From positions 1-38,384 of the IMG/VR virus record IMGVR_UViG_3300011116_000376: a stretch of 38,384 nt of DNA; one strand, given 5' to 3'. The position numbers and the translations under genes were made by a program. The stretch is from a virus. The stretch's first letter is position 1; each line of letters opens with the position of its first letter. Below, piece by piece: positions 8,488 to 15,936 of the stretch. The notes beneath the pieces were generated by a model that was given only the letters and a program-made list of their open reading frames with translations, did not search any database and was not told the DNA's origin.

Positions 8488-8791
8488 TGCCGTTTTCCTT
8501 CATCATCACGGGGTACAAATTCGGACAAAGCTTGTGGATCCTGTACATCAGGCGAAGCCCGTAGTTTCTTTCGCCTTCGGCAAAGGCCATGGCCAATGCG
8601 TTGGTGTTGAAACTGCTACGAAAGACGCCTGCCCGATCCATCAATCGCCAAAGAACACGGCGACCACGTTTGTCGCTCATCAACCACTTGATGTCCTCCC
8701 CCTCGGTTTCGTAATCAAGCCGGTCGCGGAGTTCCCGTTCCGCCTTGGCTTTTTCCTGGCCGCGAATGTCGAGGGGGTCGTAACTGCTCAC
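8447..8791 (-). CDS. Bbp19-like protein
   Basis: 114 residues. The sequence DIKWLMSDKRGRRVLWRLMD and GVFRSSFNTNALAMAFAEGE, then NYGLRLMYRIHKLCPNLYP, matches the conserved core I recall for the Bbp19 family of BPP-1-like phages. The frame begins with GTG (8789-8791) and no clear Shine-Dalgarno is visible, so the exact start is uncertain. The C-terminal ~14 codons overlap the scaffold gene. The role is unknown in the family; position between a small virion protein and the scaffold suggests a part in head assembly. Confidence 0.8.
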   Translation of the reverse strand: MSSYDPLDIRGQEKAKAERELRDRLDYETEGEDIKWLMSDKRGRRVLWRLMDRAGVFRSSFNTNALAMAFAEGERNYGLRLMYRIHKLCPNLYPVMMKENGNERTNSDTSGNNQ

Positions 8792-8820
8792 GGTGAAACG
8801 GTAGTCACTTGTTCGGCAAC

Positions 8821-8830
8821 TACGGATACC
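8821..8830 (-). other. Boundary element GGTATCCGTA, copy 1
   Basis: On the minus strand GGTATCCGTA lies 3 nt after the stop codon of the small beta protein (stop 8834-8836) and before the Bbp19-like gene. Identical decamers follow stop codons at 13386-13395 and 28149-28158. Function unknown. Confidence 0.5.
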
Positions 8831-8833
8831 GCA

Positions 8834-9094
8834 TCAATACAGCGCGACAATGCTCACGGCACTGGCGTTTGCTGAAATCTGCTTCACGCGCAGCGGGAAA
8901 AACATTGCGCCGCCCTGAATTGGGATCACCACAGAATCGCCGTTTGCGGTAATCACGGTAAACGTCGTAGCGGCATTGTGGGAAATCCACAGCGCGCGGC
9001 ACACGCCACCGGGGAAATCAACGCCCGTGGTGGGGACGAATGCGTAGTCGTAATTGACCGGGGAGGTTGCGTTTCCGATTGCTGGAACAGCCAT
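8834..9094 (-). CDS. Small all-beta virion protein (spike-base-like)
   Basis: 86 residues: MAVPAIGNATSPVNYDYAFV, then RALWISHNAATTFTVITANG and the ending FFPLRVKQISANASAVSIVALY. A short protein whose last third reads 'GGxxxPLRVxxIxAtgTtAtxIVALY' is widespread in phages and some gene transfer agents, where the family is described as a spike-base or head-fibre component. The all-beta pattern and late-operon place agree. The start at 9094 has a very good AAGGAGCAAAC-ATG. Location on the virion is inferred. Confidence 0.7.
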   Translation of the reverse strand: MAVPAIGNATSPVNYDYAFVPTTGVDFPGGVCRALWISHNAATTFTVITANGDSVVIPIQGGAMFFPLRVKQISANASAVSIVALY

Positions 9095-9103
9095 GTTTGC
9101 TCC

Positions 9104-9523
9104 TTACGCCAGGCGCGTGAGCTTGTAGAGGGTGGTGGAAATCAGGGTGCAGATCGCGTCCACTTCGTTCTGAATGTGGCTTTCGCTGCCCATCAGGCTG
9201 CGGTTCTGCTCGACGTAATCGTAGATCGCCTGCACCTCGGCCAAAGGGCTGGCAGCCAGCTCAAACGAGCCGCCGCTGAACTTCAACTTGTTTCCGGTGC
9301 AGCCCATGTAAGCCTCAGCCAAACCGTCCACGGCCTCGCGCAGATCGTCGTACACGCCCAGCGCCATGTGCTGCGCAAACGATCCCGGGCCTTCGACCAT
9401 CAGGTGGTGCATGTGAATGGCATTCGCGGCGTGCATGATGCGGGACACGAACGCGCTGGCGCCTCCGGCATCCTTTGCCGAATCATCGCCGTAGAGCAGG
9501 GTGGACTTTGCGGGCATTGCCAT
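9104..9523 (-). CDS. DUF5856-like helical protein
   Basis: 139 residues. The pattern FVSRIMHAANAIHMHHLMVEG, then GSFAQHMALGVYDDLREAVD, with several His, Glu and Asp spaced along predicted helices, resembles the small phage family DUF5856. That family looks like a four-helix bundle with distant resemblance to Dps/ferritin proteins. The candidate residues (H31, H37, H39, H40, E44, H52, D59) could bind metal, but no such activity is shown. ATG 9523 has AGGAGATCCAAC upstream. It sits between the HExxH protein and the beta virion protein. Role unknown. Confidence 0.65.
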   Translation of the reverse strand: MAMPAKSTLLYGDDSAKDAGGASAFVSRIMHAANAIHMHHLMVEGPGSFAQHMALGVYDDLREAVDGLAEAYMGCTGNKLKFSGGSFELAASPLAEVQAIYDYVEQNRSLMGSESHIQNEVDAICTLISTTLYKLTRLA

Positions 9524-9534
9524 GTTGGATCTCC

Positions 9535-9840
9535 TTATGAGTTAGTGCGTGATTGTAGGGGTGACCGTCGCCATCCAAGCGCAAACAGTGCGCGTCCGAT
9601 GGCTGCTGCGGCGGTCGTGACGCTTTCTTCTGACAGGGCCGGCACCGAAGCATGGAGGACTTCGTGGGCCACGATTTCGGTCAGACGCTGCTGCGACAGG
9701 TTGCGGCGAACCCGAATGGTCGGGTGCGGCCCAGGCGGATGATCGCAATCCCCAAGCGCGTCCCGTGGCATTTCGCGCGCCGGCACCAGCCGAACCCGCC
9801 ACCTACGGCCATTGATGGTCAGGCGTGCCTCACTGTGCAT
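9535..9840 (-). CDS. Minimal HExxH metallopeptidase-like protein
   Basis: 101 residues from ATG 9840, chosen because GGGAAG lies about 8 nt upstream and the start overlaps the end of the phosphoesterase gene (stop at 9830). A longer frame to 9987 exists but lies wholly inside the phosphoesterase gene. The sequence LTEIVAHEVLHASVPALSEE contains HEVLH, a zincin HExxH zinc-binding helix, with a downstream Glu in SEESV as a possible third ligand. Small stand-alone zincins of ~100-150 residues occur in phage late operons. Whether it cleaves a virion or host protein is unknown. Confidence 0.7.
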   Translation of the reverse strand: MHSEARLTINGRRWRVRLVPAREMPRDALGDCDHPPGPHPTIRVRRNLSQQRLTEIVAHEVLHASVPALSEESVTTAAAAIGRALFALGWRRSPLQSRTNS

Positions 9841-10849
9841 CGGTGACTTCCCAGCACAGGCGTGGCCGACCGCTTTGCCGCAAGCCAGATCGGTTCTCAA
9901 TGGGTTCCCATCGAATGAAGAGGCGCACCCACTTCTGGCGTGACGGCGATGGACCGAATCCCTTCTCAACCTCCCAACCGCCAGCACCCTGCGAATGCGT
10001 CCACGAATCCTTGGTCGTGCCCACGCGGATGAAATCGCAGTATCGCTTCTCGACCCGGTACACGCCGTTGTGGGTGTTCAGGAACTCGCGGGCAATGCCC
10101 ATGACATTGCTGGCGTGGTTGTGGCTGATGACGATGGAATCCACGCCTTCAAGCCATGAGAACATGCGCTTGGCGTCCAAGGCGCCCATGGTGGCAAAGG
10201 CGTTTCCACCCCCAGTCCCGTGCTGATAGCGCATCGTGTATGCCAACTGCGATCCGCCAACCCGAATCTGGAACACGATCCATCCCCCGTAGCCGCCGGC
10301 ACCGATAGGCGAAACAGCACGATCCTTGATCGCACGAACAAGGTGTTCGGTGGGATTGGACGAGTTGTGGCGCTGCCAGGCAGTTTCGTGATTGCCAGTG
10401 GCCATCACCGCCCAATGGCTTGCAAACGGAGCATAGAAGTCTGCCGCCTGCTCAATCACCTTGTCGAAGTAGTTGTCCGCAAGCAGGCTGGACCGAAGCG
10501 CAGACTTGGCCGCCCGCCTGTCGTTGACGCCCTGCATCAAATCGAGCTGGTCGCCCACCCCAATAATGATGGCGTCGCGTCGCACTGCCTCTTCAAGCAG
10601 CCGCTTTTCCATCGCGTGATCGGCGCTCACCGAATCGTGGTGATTGTCCGCGACCAGCAGAATCCACTGCTCAAAGTTCTTAGCGTTGTCGCGCTGCACC
10701 TGCACCACATGCACGTTCTGTGTGTGGTGTGTGACATTCCAGCCGCGCTTGCGTTCGGCATACTTCGGCCGTCCAGCGACGATGATTTCACCCGTGGCCT
10801 TGTTTGCCTTGGGCTTCTTCTTCTTGGCCGGAATGCGTGGCACTGTCAA
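9830..10849 (-). CDS. Calcineurin-like metallophosphoesterase
   Basis: 339 residues in the frame counted from TTG 10849, whose TTGA overlaps the portal stop; GTG at 10843 is an equally possible start. A Lys-rich N-terminus (PAKKKKPKANK) precedes the catalytic domain. Metal-site motifs appear in order: ADNHHD (residues 67-72, variant of DxH), GDQLD (99-103), GNHE (152-155), RYQHG (207-211) and SHNH (242-245, variant of GHxH). These are the five blocks of calcineurin-type phosphoesterases that use two metal ions. The substrate is unknown. A place between portal and capsid genes suggests a role in packaging or DNA-end handling, or against a host nucleotide signal (inference). Confidence 0.85.
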   Translation of the reverse strand: MTVPRIPAKKKKPKANKATGEIIVAGRPKYAERKRGWNVTHHTQNVHVVQVQRDNAKNFEQWILLVADNHHDSVSADHAMEKRLLEEAVRRDAIIIGVGDQLDLMQGVNDRRAAKSALRSSLLADNYFDKVIEQAADFYAPFASHWAVMATGNHETAWQRHNSSNPTEHLVRAIKDRAVSPIGAGGYGGWIVFQIRVGGSQLAYTMRYQHGTGGGNAFATMGALDAKRMFSWLEGVDSIVISHNHASNVMGIAREFLNTHNGVYRVEKRYCDFIRVGTTKDSWTHSQGAGGWEVEKGFGPSPSRQKWVRLFIRWEPIENRSGLRQSGRPRLCWEVTDAQ

Positions 10850-12558
10850 ATCTCAACGGCGGATGGTGAGTTGTAACCGCTGAACATGTTCATCACGTCC
10901 TGAAGCGCGTTGGGCTGCGATGTCGGAGCCTGCGCCAGGTTCTTGACGGTCTGCGACTGCTGCTGCTGCATCTCAGCCTGAGCCTGCGCGGCCTGCGCCC
11001 TGCTGCGTGCATCGCGCACCATCGCTACTTCCTTGTCCGCGACGATCAGGTGCGGGTCAATGCCCAGCATGTCGCTGTACATGTTGGCCCACTGGTCGCT
11101 GTCGAACTTGTCCAGAACGTCCGGCTTGAACCGTGCGATGGCGCCAAGGTTGCCCACGAAACGGTCAACGCTGTTAGTGCCGATTGCGCGCTGGGCTTGG
11201 GCCAGCATGGACACAAACTCCACGTTCAGATCCATTCCCTGCAACTCCATCGGAGCCGGCGGAATTAGGCCAGCCTGAAGCATGCAGGTGAAGGTGCGGT
11301 CGATCAGCGGATCCAGCAGCTCATTGTGCAGCCGCTCAAGAACGGGGCCAAGCATCAGTAGCTTTTCCTCATGCCGCTCGGCCACTTCAGTCGCTGTCAT
11401 CCGGGTGTCGGTGGCATTGGCCAGCATGAGGAAAAGGTCCGCGTAGAACGAACCGCGAATGCGCTCGCGGCAGTCCTGAATGTCGAACAGGAGGTGCTGA
11501 ATGTTCAGGTTCACCTCAAACGCCGTCTTGATCCCTTGGCTGGCGCCGTCGATGTAGGTGATGCCACCGGGCAGCGTCTCAACATCGCGGTTCTTCATGC
11601 TGATCGGAACCTGAAGCGGCGGCTTGGTCTGGTAGTCGATGACCTGCGCCTTGCGGAGCTGCTCATGCTGGAGCTGCTTGATGTCACCAAGGGCTTCCAT
11701 GCCAGGGCTGTTGCCGTAGATGTCGCCGCCGGCCACGGCCCAGCGCGGGACAAGGCACGGGAATTCGTTGAATCCGCTCTCGCGCAGGAACTTGCCCGGA
11801 TCGCCACCCACCTCGAAATACCACGATCCCCACGCCATGTTCTTGCTGTCGCGCTTGTTCAGGTCGCGGTCTGCTCGCGGCTCAATCGCATGGATCAGCG
11901 GAATCCACTGGTCTAGGTTGTGACGGTCGTACATGTTCTTGACCGTGTTGGAGCAGTTCTCGTAGCCAAACTCCTTCACGATCTCGCCCACGGTCTTCTC
12001 AAACTCCCGATACAGCGTGCAGATCCGGCCCTGAAAGTCCTGCGCGATGCAATATTCGCCGCAGGTGACTGGGTAGTGATGAATCACGTTGTTGAAATCG
12101 GGCAGCATGATCGATCCGGCGGTGCCGAATGCGCCCAACTCCTCGTACATCTGATGCAGGGTGCGGTAGGTGTTCGACCGTTGGAACACGATCTGCATGC
12201 GCTTGGTCACGTCATCCAGCCATTCCTTCACGGGCTGGTATGCGTTCAGACCAGGATCGCCGGTAGAAAGCCGGAACCACGGGCGGGCGGGACTGGTCGC
12301 GCCAGCCATCATGCCTGCGCCTAGCGTGCGAAGCGCCCGCGTTCCGGTGTTGTCGTAAATGTTGTTGTGCCGACGCCAGCCCTTGTCGCGGTCCTGCCGG
12401 TAATATCGTCCGTTGCGCGGCAGCAGGAAGTTCGTGATCTCCTGCCAATGCGCCCACCAGGTCGCGCGCTCGGTCTTGAGCTGACCCCAGCGCGTCCACA
12501 ACTGGCTGCGCTTGGGTGCGTTGGGATAGGACTGCGCGTCGCCTGTGTATGCGCTCAT
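10846..12558 (-). CDS. Portal (head-to-tail connector) protein
   Basis: 570 residues. Early blocks include LWTRWGQLKTERATWWAHWQ, NFLLPRNGRY and LRTLGAGMMAGATSPARPWF, all typical of the Head-tail_con portal family used by BPP-1- and T7-type podoviruses. Further on are VPRWAVAGGDIYGNSPGMEA and DIKQLQHEQLRKAQ, then a family-typical stem/crown, and a Gln/Ala-rich C-terminal tail (RAQAAQAQAEMQQQQSQ). Twelve copies would form the ring at one capsid vertex through which TerL pumps DNA. ATG 12558 follows the previous stop (12561) by two bases. No strong Shine-Dalgarno is present, so coupling is likely. Confidence 0.93.
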   Translation of the reverse strand: MSAYTGDAQSYPNAPKRSQLWTRWGQLKTERATWWAHWQEITNFLLPRNGRYYRQDRDKGWRRHNNIYDNTGTRALRTLGAGMMAGATSPARPWFRLSTGDPGLNAYQPVKEWLDDVTKRMQIVFQRSNTYRTLHQMYEELGAFGTAGSIMLPDFNNVIHHYPVTCGEYCIAQDFQGRICTLYREFEKTVGEIVKEFGYENCSNTVKNMYDRHNLDQWIPLIHAIEPRADRDLNKRDSKNMAWGSWYFEVGGDPGKFLRESGFNEFPCLVPRWAVAGGDIYGNSPGMEALGDIKQLQHEQLRKAQVIDYQTKPPLQVPISMKNRDVETLPGGITYIDGASQGIKTAFEVNLNIQHLLFDIQDCRERIRGSFYADLFLMLANATDTRMTATEVAERHEEKLLMLGPVLERLHNELLDPLIDRTFTCMLQAGLIPPAPMELQGMDLNVEFVSMLAQAQRAIGTNSVDRFVGNLGAIARFKPDVLDKFDSDQWANMYSDMLGIDPHLIVADKEVAMVRDARSRAQAAQAQAEMQQQQSQTVKNLAQAPTSQPNALQDVMNMFSGYNSPSAVEI

Positions 12559-12560
12559 GG

Positions 12561-12917
12561 TCAGGAACCCAGCAGCGTGTTCTTGCCCAGCGACAGTGCG
12601 TTGGGATCAACGCCAGTCGGACCCGTGAGCATGGTGCCAGCAGGCCCGCCAGCAGCGCCCTTGGTCGCGGCGGACATGATCGCGGACACGTCTGGCTGCG
12701 CGCGATTGGCGGCGTTCATCGCCATCTCGCTCTTGCGCGCCTGCGAACGGGCAGCCGACGTCGCCTGCTGCTGCGCCTGCTGCTGCTTGGCCATCGCATC
12801 CTGCTGGGCCTTGCGACCCTGCTCGCCGGCATAAATGCTGTAGCCCGTACCGGCGGCAGCGGACGCTGCCATGGCACCGATGAAGTACGGAACTAGCACG
12901 CTTGCTTCAATGCCCAT
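12561..12917 (-). CDS. Small Ala/Gln-rich protein with N-terminal hydrophobic helix
   Basis: 118 residues. Residues 5-28 (ASVLVPYFIGAMAASAAAGTG) form one hydrophobic helix. A Gln/Ala/Lys-rich helix (QDAMAKQQQAQQQATSAARS) and a Gly/Pro-rich end follow. This 'hydrophobic helix plus Gln-rich helix' design is often found just upstream of podovirus portal genes and resembles a small version of the gp14-like core proteins, so it may be a minor internal virion protein. The start has AAGGAGC six bases before ATG 12917. Function unknown. Confidence 0.65.
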   Translation of the reverse strand: MGIEASVLVPYFIGAMAASAAAGTGYSIYAGEQGRKAQQDAMAKQQQAQQQATSAARSQARKSEMAMNAANRAQPDVSAIMSAATKGAAGGPAGTMLTGPTGVDPNALSLGKNTLLGS

Positions 12918-12918
12918 T

Positions 12919-13386
12919 TCAAAGCTCCTTCATTACGACAACATCCGCCGGCTTGTATCCACGACGCTCCAGCATCGCGGCCAGCGAGGTTCCTGCCCTG
13001 GTGTGCCACAGCACGCGCGTGGCACCTCGTTTCTTCGCTTCCTGCTCGGCGGCGCGGATCAGTCGGCCGCTGATGATGCCCCGGTATTCCTTCTTGACGA
13101 ACAACGCATCGTTCGCCGCCATGATGACGTCTGGGTTGTGCATGTGCGGATGGATCGCCATGCTGCAATAGCCGACGATCTCGTTGTCCAGCGCAACCAC
13201 CATGACAAACATGACGCCGGCCTCGACGGCCAGGCGATACATGTCAACTGAGGGACGGAATTCAAAGTCGAAACCCGTCTCGTCCCAGTTGTCGATCATC
13301 AACTTGGTGATCGCCGGAATGACCACTCCGGGATCCGCGAGATCAATCCGCACCATGCGAGAACGGTATGCAACGCGCTTTGGCAT
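12919..13386 (-). CDS. GNAT family N-acetyltransferase
   Basis: 155 residues. The sequence DNEIVGYCSMAIHPHMHNPD (beta strands 3-4 region) followed by DALFVKKEYRGIISGRLIRAAEQEAKKRGA reproduces GNAT motifs D and A, where the V-x-x-x-x-R-G-x-x-x-G-R-L-I segment forms the acetyl-CoA pyrophosphate loop. The last block (WHTRAGTSLAAMLERRGYKP) fits motif B. A GNAT gene between terminase and portal recurs in BPP-1-like phages. Its target is unknown: a virion or host protein, or a small molecule. ATG 13386 is served by GAGG inside the repeated boundary element at 13386-13395. Confidence 0.82.
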   Translation of the reverse strand: MPKRVAYRSRMVRIDLADPGVVIPAITKLMIDNWDETGFDFEFRPSVDMYRLAVEAGVMFVMVVALDNEIVGYCSMAIHPHMHNPDVIMAANDALFVKKEYRGIISGRLIRAAEQEAKKRGATRVLWHTRAGTSLAAMLERRGYKPADVVVMKEL

Positions 13387-13395
13387 ACGGATACC
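13386..13395 (-). other. Boundary element GGTATCCGTA, copy 2
   Basis: On the minus strand the TerL stop (13396-13398) is followed directly by GGTATCCGTA. The last A is the first base of the acetyltransferase ATG. Together with the two preceding bases it forms GAGG at -8, so here the element also supplies the ribosome binding site. Twelve bases (GAGGTATCCGTA) match copy 3 at 28149-28160. Confidence 0.5.
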
Positions 13396-14721
13396 TCAAA
13401 GAACGCGATACGGGTCATGCTCGCGCTGCGTTCCCGCGCGCACCATGTTGCGAATCTCTGACGGCATCCGCTGCTTGACTGGGTGAGCGAACGTAAGCGC
13501 CAAGGCGTCGGCAATGTCTGGCGACGCGCCACCGTTCAGGCGCTTCTTGATCTCGTCCTTCGGCTCAAGCACCTTGCGCCCAGCCGCGTCGTACCAGTAG
13601 ATCGGCGTGGACAGTTCCTGGCGCAAAGACGCATCGCGTGGTATGGCGCCACCCAGCGCCAACCATTCGCGCATCTGCCACCACATTTCGGTGCGACGGT
13701 TCACAAACAGGGATTCGTTGATGGCCTTGCCACCAAACGGCACTTCGATGACGTCGTAGTCGAGCTGCCGCAAGCGGTCGATCACTCCGCTGCCGGCGCC
13801 AGCGTCAACGAACACGGCGTCCGGATCCCACTCGTCGATGACGGCGGCGACCCTTCCGGCCAGCGCCATGTTGTCTAGCCCGCGCAACACGATGGGATCG
13901 AACATCTGCAAGCCTTGGCGCTTGACGATGACGCTGCGGTCATCACCAAACCGCGCCGGATCGACGCCCAGGATGCGCGGCAGATCGTCAAAGTCTGCTG
14001 GCTTGTACTTGCGCTTCGATGCCTCGTCTGCGTCCGACAGGCTGATGAGCTGATCGTCACCAGCCGCGCTGAAGTCGCACATGTATTCGCGCATGAACGC
14101 TGTCTCCGGCATGTCGCGTTTCAGTCGCGCAACCTCGTCGGCGTCAAGCGAGTCGGTGTCGTAAACGGTGTAGAGCGAGGCGCGCCAATCGGGCAGATTC
14201 TGCGCGGCGTAGTAAATCTCGCTGAACAGGTTGATGCCGCTCGGCGTGCCGATGAACACCGCCCAGCCCTTACGGTCTGACAGCGCCGGCTGGATGATGT
14301 CATTCCAGACCTCGGGCTTGATCTGCGCCACCTCGTCAATGACGCAGCCGTCGAGGCGAACGCCACGCATCGCGTCTGGGTTGTCGCCGCCAAACAGTCG
14401 GATCGTCGCGCCGTTGTGCTTGAACACTACGGACAGATCCACTTCATTGAACTCAACACCGTTGCCGACCAGCAACGATTGCAGCTTCTGCTTGAGTCGC
14501 GCCCAGGCGATGGCCTTTGCCTGCTTCAAGAACGGCGCTATGTAGAAGAACAGCCCCAGATCGCCCTTGAACTTGATGGCCGCATTGATGAGCTCCATCA
14601 GCGCCAGCTCGGTCTTGCCGGCGCGGCGATGCAAGGCCAGCACCGTGAAACGGCGCATGCGGCAATGGCATTCGCGCTGCCACGCGCGAGGCTTGTAGTT
14701 CAGGTCAAGCTTCAGGGTCAC
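13396..14721 (-). CDS. Terminase large subunit (TerL), DNA packaging motor
   Basis: 441 residues from GTG 14721; the frame can extend to TTG 14772. I prefer GTG because the protein then begins MTLKLDLNYKPRAWQRE, where this family normally starts. The ATPase domain has Walker A HRRAGKT (residues 31-37) and Walker B VIDE (127-130). The nuclease domain has LGVDPARFGDD, then VFVDAGAGSGVID, and a late PDIADALALTF, supplying the acidic metal ligands of the RNase H-like fold. It cuts concatemeric DNA and drives it through the portal. The start overlaps the end of TerS by 17 nt. Confidence 0.92.
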   Translation of the reverse strand: MTLKLDLNYKPRAWQRECHCRMRRFTVLALHRRAGKTELALMELINAAIKFKGDLGLFFYIAPFLKQAKAIAWARLKQKLQSLLVGNGVEFNEVDLSVVFKHNGATIRLFGGDNPDAMRGVRLDGCVIDEVAQIKPEVWNDIIQPALSDRKGWAVFIGTPSGINLFSEIYYAAQNLPDWRASLYTVYDTDSLDADEVARLKRDMPETAFMREYMCDFSAAGDDQLISLSDADEASKRKYKPADFDDLPRILGVDPARFGDDRSVIVKRQGLQMFDPIVLRGLDNMALAGRVAAVIDEWDPDAVFVDAGAGSGVIDRLRQLDYDVIEVPFGGKAINESLFVNRRTEMWWQMREWLALGGAIPRDASLRQELSTPIYWYDAAGRKVLEPKDEIKKRLNGGASPDIADALALTFAHPVKQRMPSEIRNMVRAGTQREHDPYRVL

Positions 14722-15163
14722 GATCTGGTACGCCGGTGATGACCTCAATGCTGACGTTGCCGCCGTGGTCAAGGTGCGCCTTGGGTCCGTACTTCTTGGG
14801 GTTGTAGATCGCCAGCAACTTCAAGCGCGTTTCGATCTGAAGCTTGCGCCACTGGACTTCCACGTTGTCCTCCGGCTTGGTGTCTGCCAGTTCGCCGCAC
14901 TGCTCCAGCATGACCTCCATTCCCTTATCCCGCGCGCGCGCGAGGCGTTGCGCAAACGCTTCATCCTTCTCCATCCACCGATGCACGGTGCTGCGCTCAA
15001 CCTTCCCTGGCAGGCGACACCATTCGGCTAGCGTCTTGCCCTGCTCAAGCCAGGCAATGGCCTCTTCAGCCAAATGCTGTGGAACTGGGGTGGGTGGGCG
15101 TCCGGGTTTACGCGCAGGCTTGGATTCTGGCGTATCGGGCTGGGATTTGCGCTCTGATCGCAT
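14705..15163 (-). CDS. Terminase small subunit (TerS)
   Basis: 152 residues from ATG 15163, with AAGG about 9 nt upstream. The N-terminal tail is basic (KPARKPGRPPTP). It is followed by an HTH: AIAWLEQGKTLAEWCRLPGK, then STVHRWMEKDEAFAQRLARA, the 'terminase small subunit, step-by-step HTH' pattern with the R-W-x-x-x-x-x-F-x-x-x-x-x-x-A signature. The C-terminal part (ETRLKLLAIYNPKKYG) is the 'R.w.a.r..P.kYG' block common to this family. It recognises the packaging site and recruits TerL. The start overlaps the end of the upstream small HTH gene by 56 nt in another frame. Confidence 0.85.
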   Translation of the reverse strand: MRSERKSQPDTPESKPARKPGRPPTPVPQHLAEEAIAWLEQGKTLAEWCRLPGKVERSTVHRWMEKDEAFAQRLARARDKGMEVMLEQCGELADTKPEDNVEVQWRKLQIETRLKLLAIYNPKKYGPKAHLDHGGNVSIEVITGVPDRDPEA

Positions 15164-15359
15164 AGTTGCAAACCTTTTGGATGAAGGCGCGCTTGAGGTT
15201 GAACATACGGGCAAGGCGCCGGTATCCGATTCGATGGTATTCGTGCAGATCCCGGATCTTGCTGATGATTTCGTCTGGCACTTTGGAGTTGTGGTGCGTC
15301 TGGCCGATGCGATATCCGCGTTCGTTGAGTGCAACGAGAACGAATTTGTCGTTCGGCAT
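15108..15359 (-). CDS. Small helix-turn-helix protein upstream of terminase
   Basis: 83 residues from ATG 15359 (MPNDKFVLVALNERGYRIGQ). The middle, HHNSKVPDEIISKIRDLHEY followed by RIGYRRLARMFNLKRAFIQK, is a resolvase/transposase-type HTH: 'g.sy..LA..F.vs...v..I'. Small proteins with 'N..GYRIGe.HHna.lsd..v..ir.L' occur just before terS in several proteobacterial phages. A DNA-binding role in packaging or late regulation is likely but unproven. It is the first gene after the 15398-15429 terminator and lacks a clear Shine-Dalgarno, so translation initiation may be weak or leaderless-like. Confidence 0.7.
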   Translation of the reverse strand: MPNDKFVLVALNERGYRIGQTHHNSKVPDEIISKIRDLHEYHRIGYRRLARMFNLKRAFIQKVCNYAIRAQIPARYARIQACA

Positions 15360-15397
15360 AATGCGTATTGTGCGGGCTATAAGGAAATAAAAACAAC

Positions 15398-15429
15398 GCA
15401 CCCCCGGACCTATTGGTCTACGGGGGTGC
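15398..15429 (-). terminator. Rho-independent terminator between endolysin and packaging genes
   Basis: GCACCCCCG (15398-15406) pairs with CGGGGGTGC (15421-15429). Inside, GACC pairs with GGTC around TATT, giving a 13-bp stem with a 2-nt bulge. On the minus strand the stem is followed by GTTGTTTTTATTTCC, a good T tract. It should end transcripts from the leftward early operon after the endolysin gene. The packaging and structural genes then need antitermination, read-through or their own promoter in the ~40 bp before 15359, where I see only weak promoter-like hexamers. Confidence 0.8.
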
Positions 15430-15454
15430 GCTTCCGGGGGACTGTTGGTTGAGT

Positions 15455-15904
15455 CTAGCGCAGATGCTGCTTGACGCGCAACCAGTATGCGAAGGTTTTT
15501 GGATTTGAGTTTCCCGCTGGTCCGCCGTTGTGGATGCGTGCGAGGATTTCGGCGGTGGCCAGGCGGTCGAGGGTATGGAACTTGGCGTAGGTCTTGATGG
15601 CTGGGGTCGCGTAACGATCCCAGTAGGCCAGGATGACTTGCTCGGCGTACGCGGTTTCGCGGCAGCTCTCGTAGGTTCCGCCTAGGCTGGGCCTAAATTG
15701 CAATGCGTCTTGCCAATACTGACGGTGGATCTGGTATGGCCCGATGGCCCTGCCGTTGTCCCCTGTTGCGTTCCTTGGGTCTGGGTGGCCCCCGGACTCC
15801 ACCTGACGCAACGAATGCAGCACAGCCCGTTCTAGCGCGTTTGGGAGCCTGTCAGTTGTGGGGGTGGCCTGCGAGATGACGATGGCGATGAGTGTGGTCA
15901 ACAT
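15455..15904 (-). CDS. Endolysin, i-type (destabilase)-lysozyme-like, with N-terminal export signal
   Basis: 149 residues from ATG 15904. Residues 1-13 (MLTTLIAIVISQA) look like a short signal or SAR-type anchor. The catalytic region has QVESGG (E36), DNGRAIGPYQIHRQYW (residues 49-64), YAEQVILAYWDRYA, and ILARIHNGGPAG. The sequence 'GPYQI..YW.D', '..ayw.rY' and 'aRIHNGGP.G' is the pattern of invertebrate-type lysozymes; SLT-type transglycosylases share only the ESGG part. It would cleave peptidoglycan after export. Only one Cys is present, unlike the disulphide-rich animal enzymes. It lies at the end of the early operon, far from the holin/spanin-like genes at 23.3-24.2 kb. Confidence 0.8.
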   Translation of the reverse strand: MLTTLIAIVISQATPTTDRLPNALERAVLHSLRQVESGGHPDPRNATGDNGRAIGPYQIHRQYWQDALQFRPSLGGTYESCRETAYAEQVILAYWDRYATPAIKTYAKFHTLDRLATAEILARIHNGGPAGNSNPKTFAYWLRVKQHLR

Positions 15905-15936
15905 GATCCCACTATCGGCAACATACTGTGCAGGCT

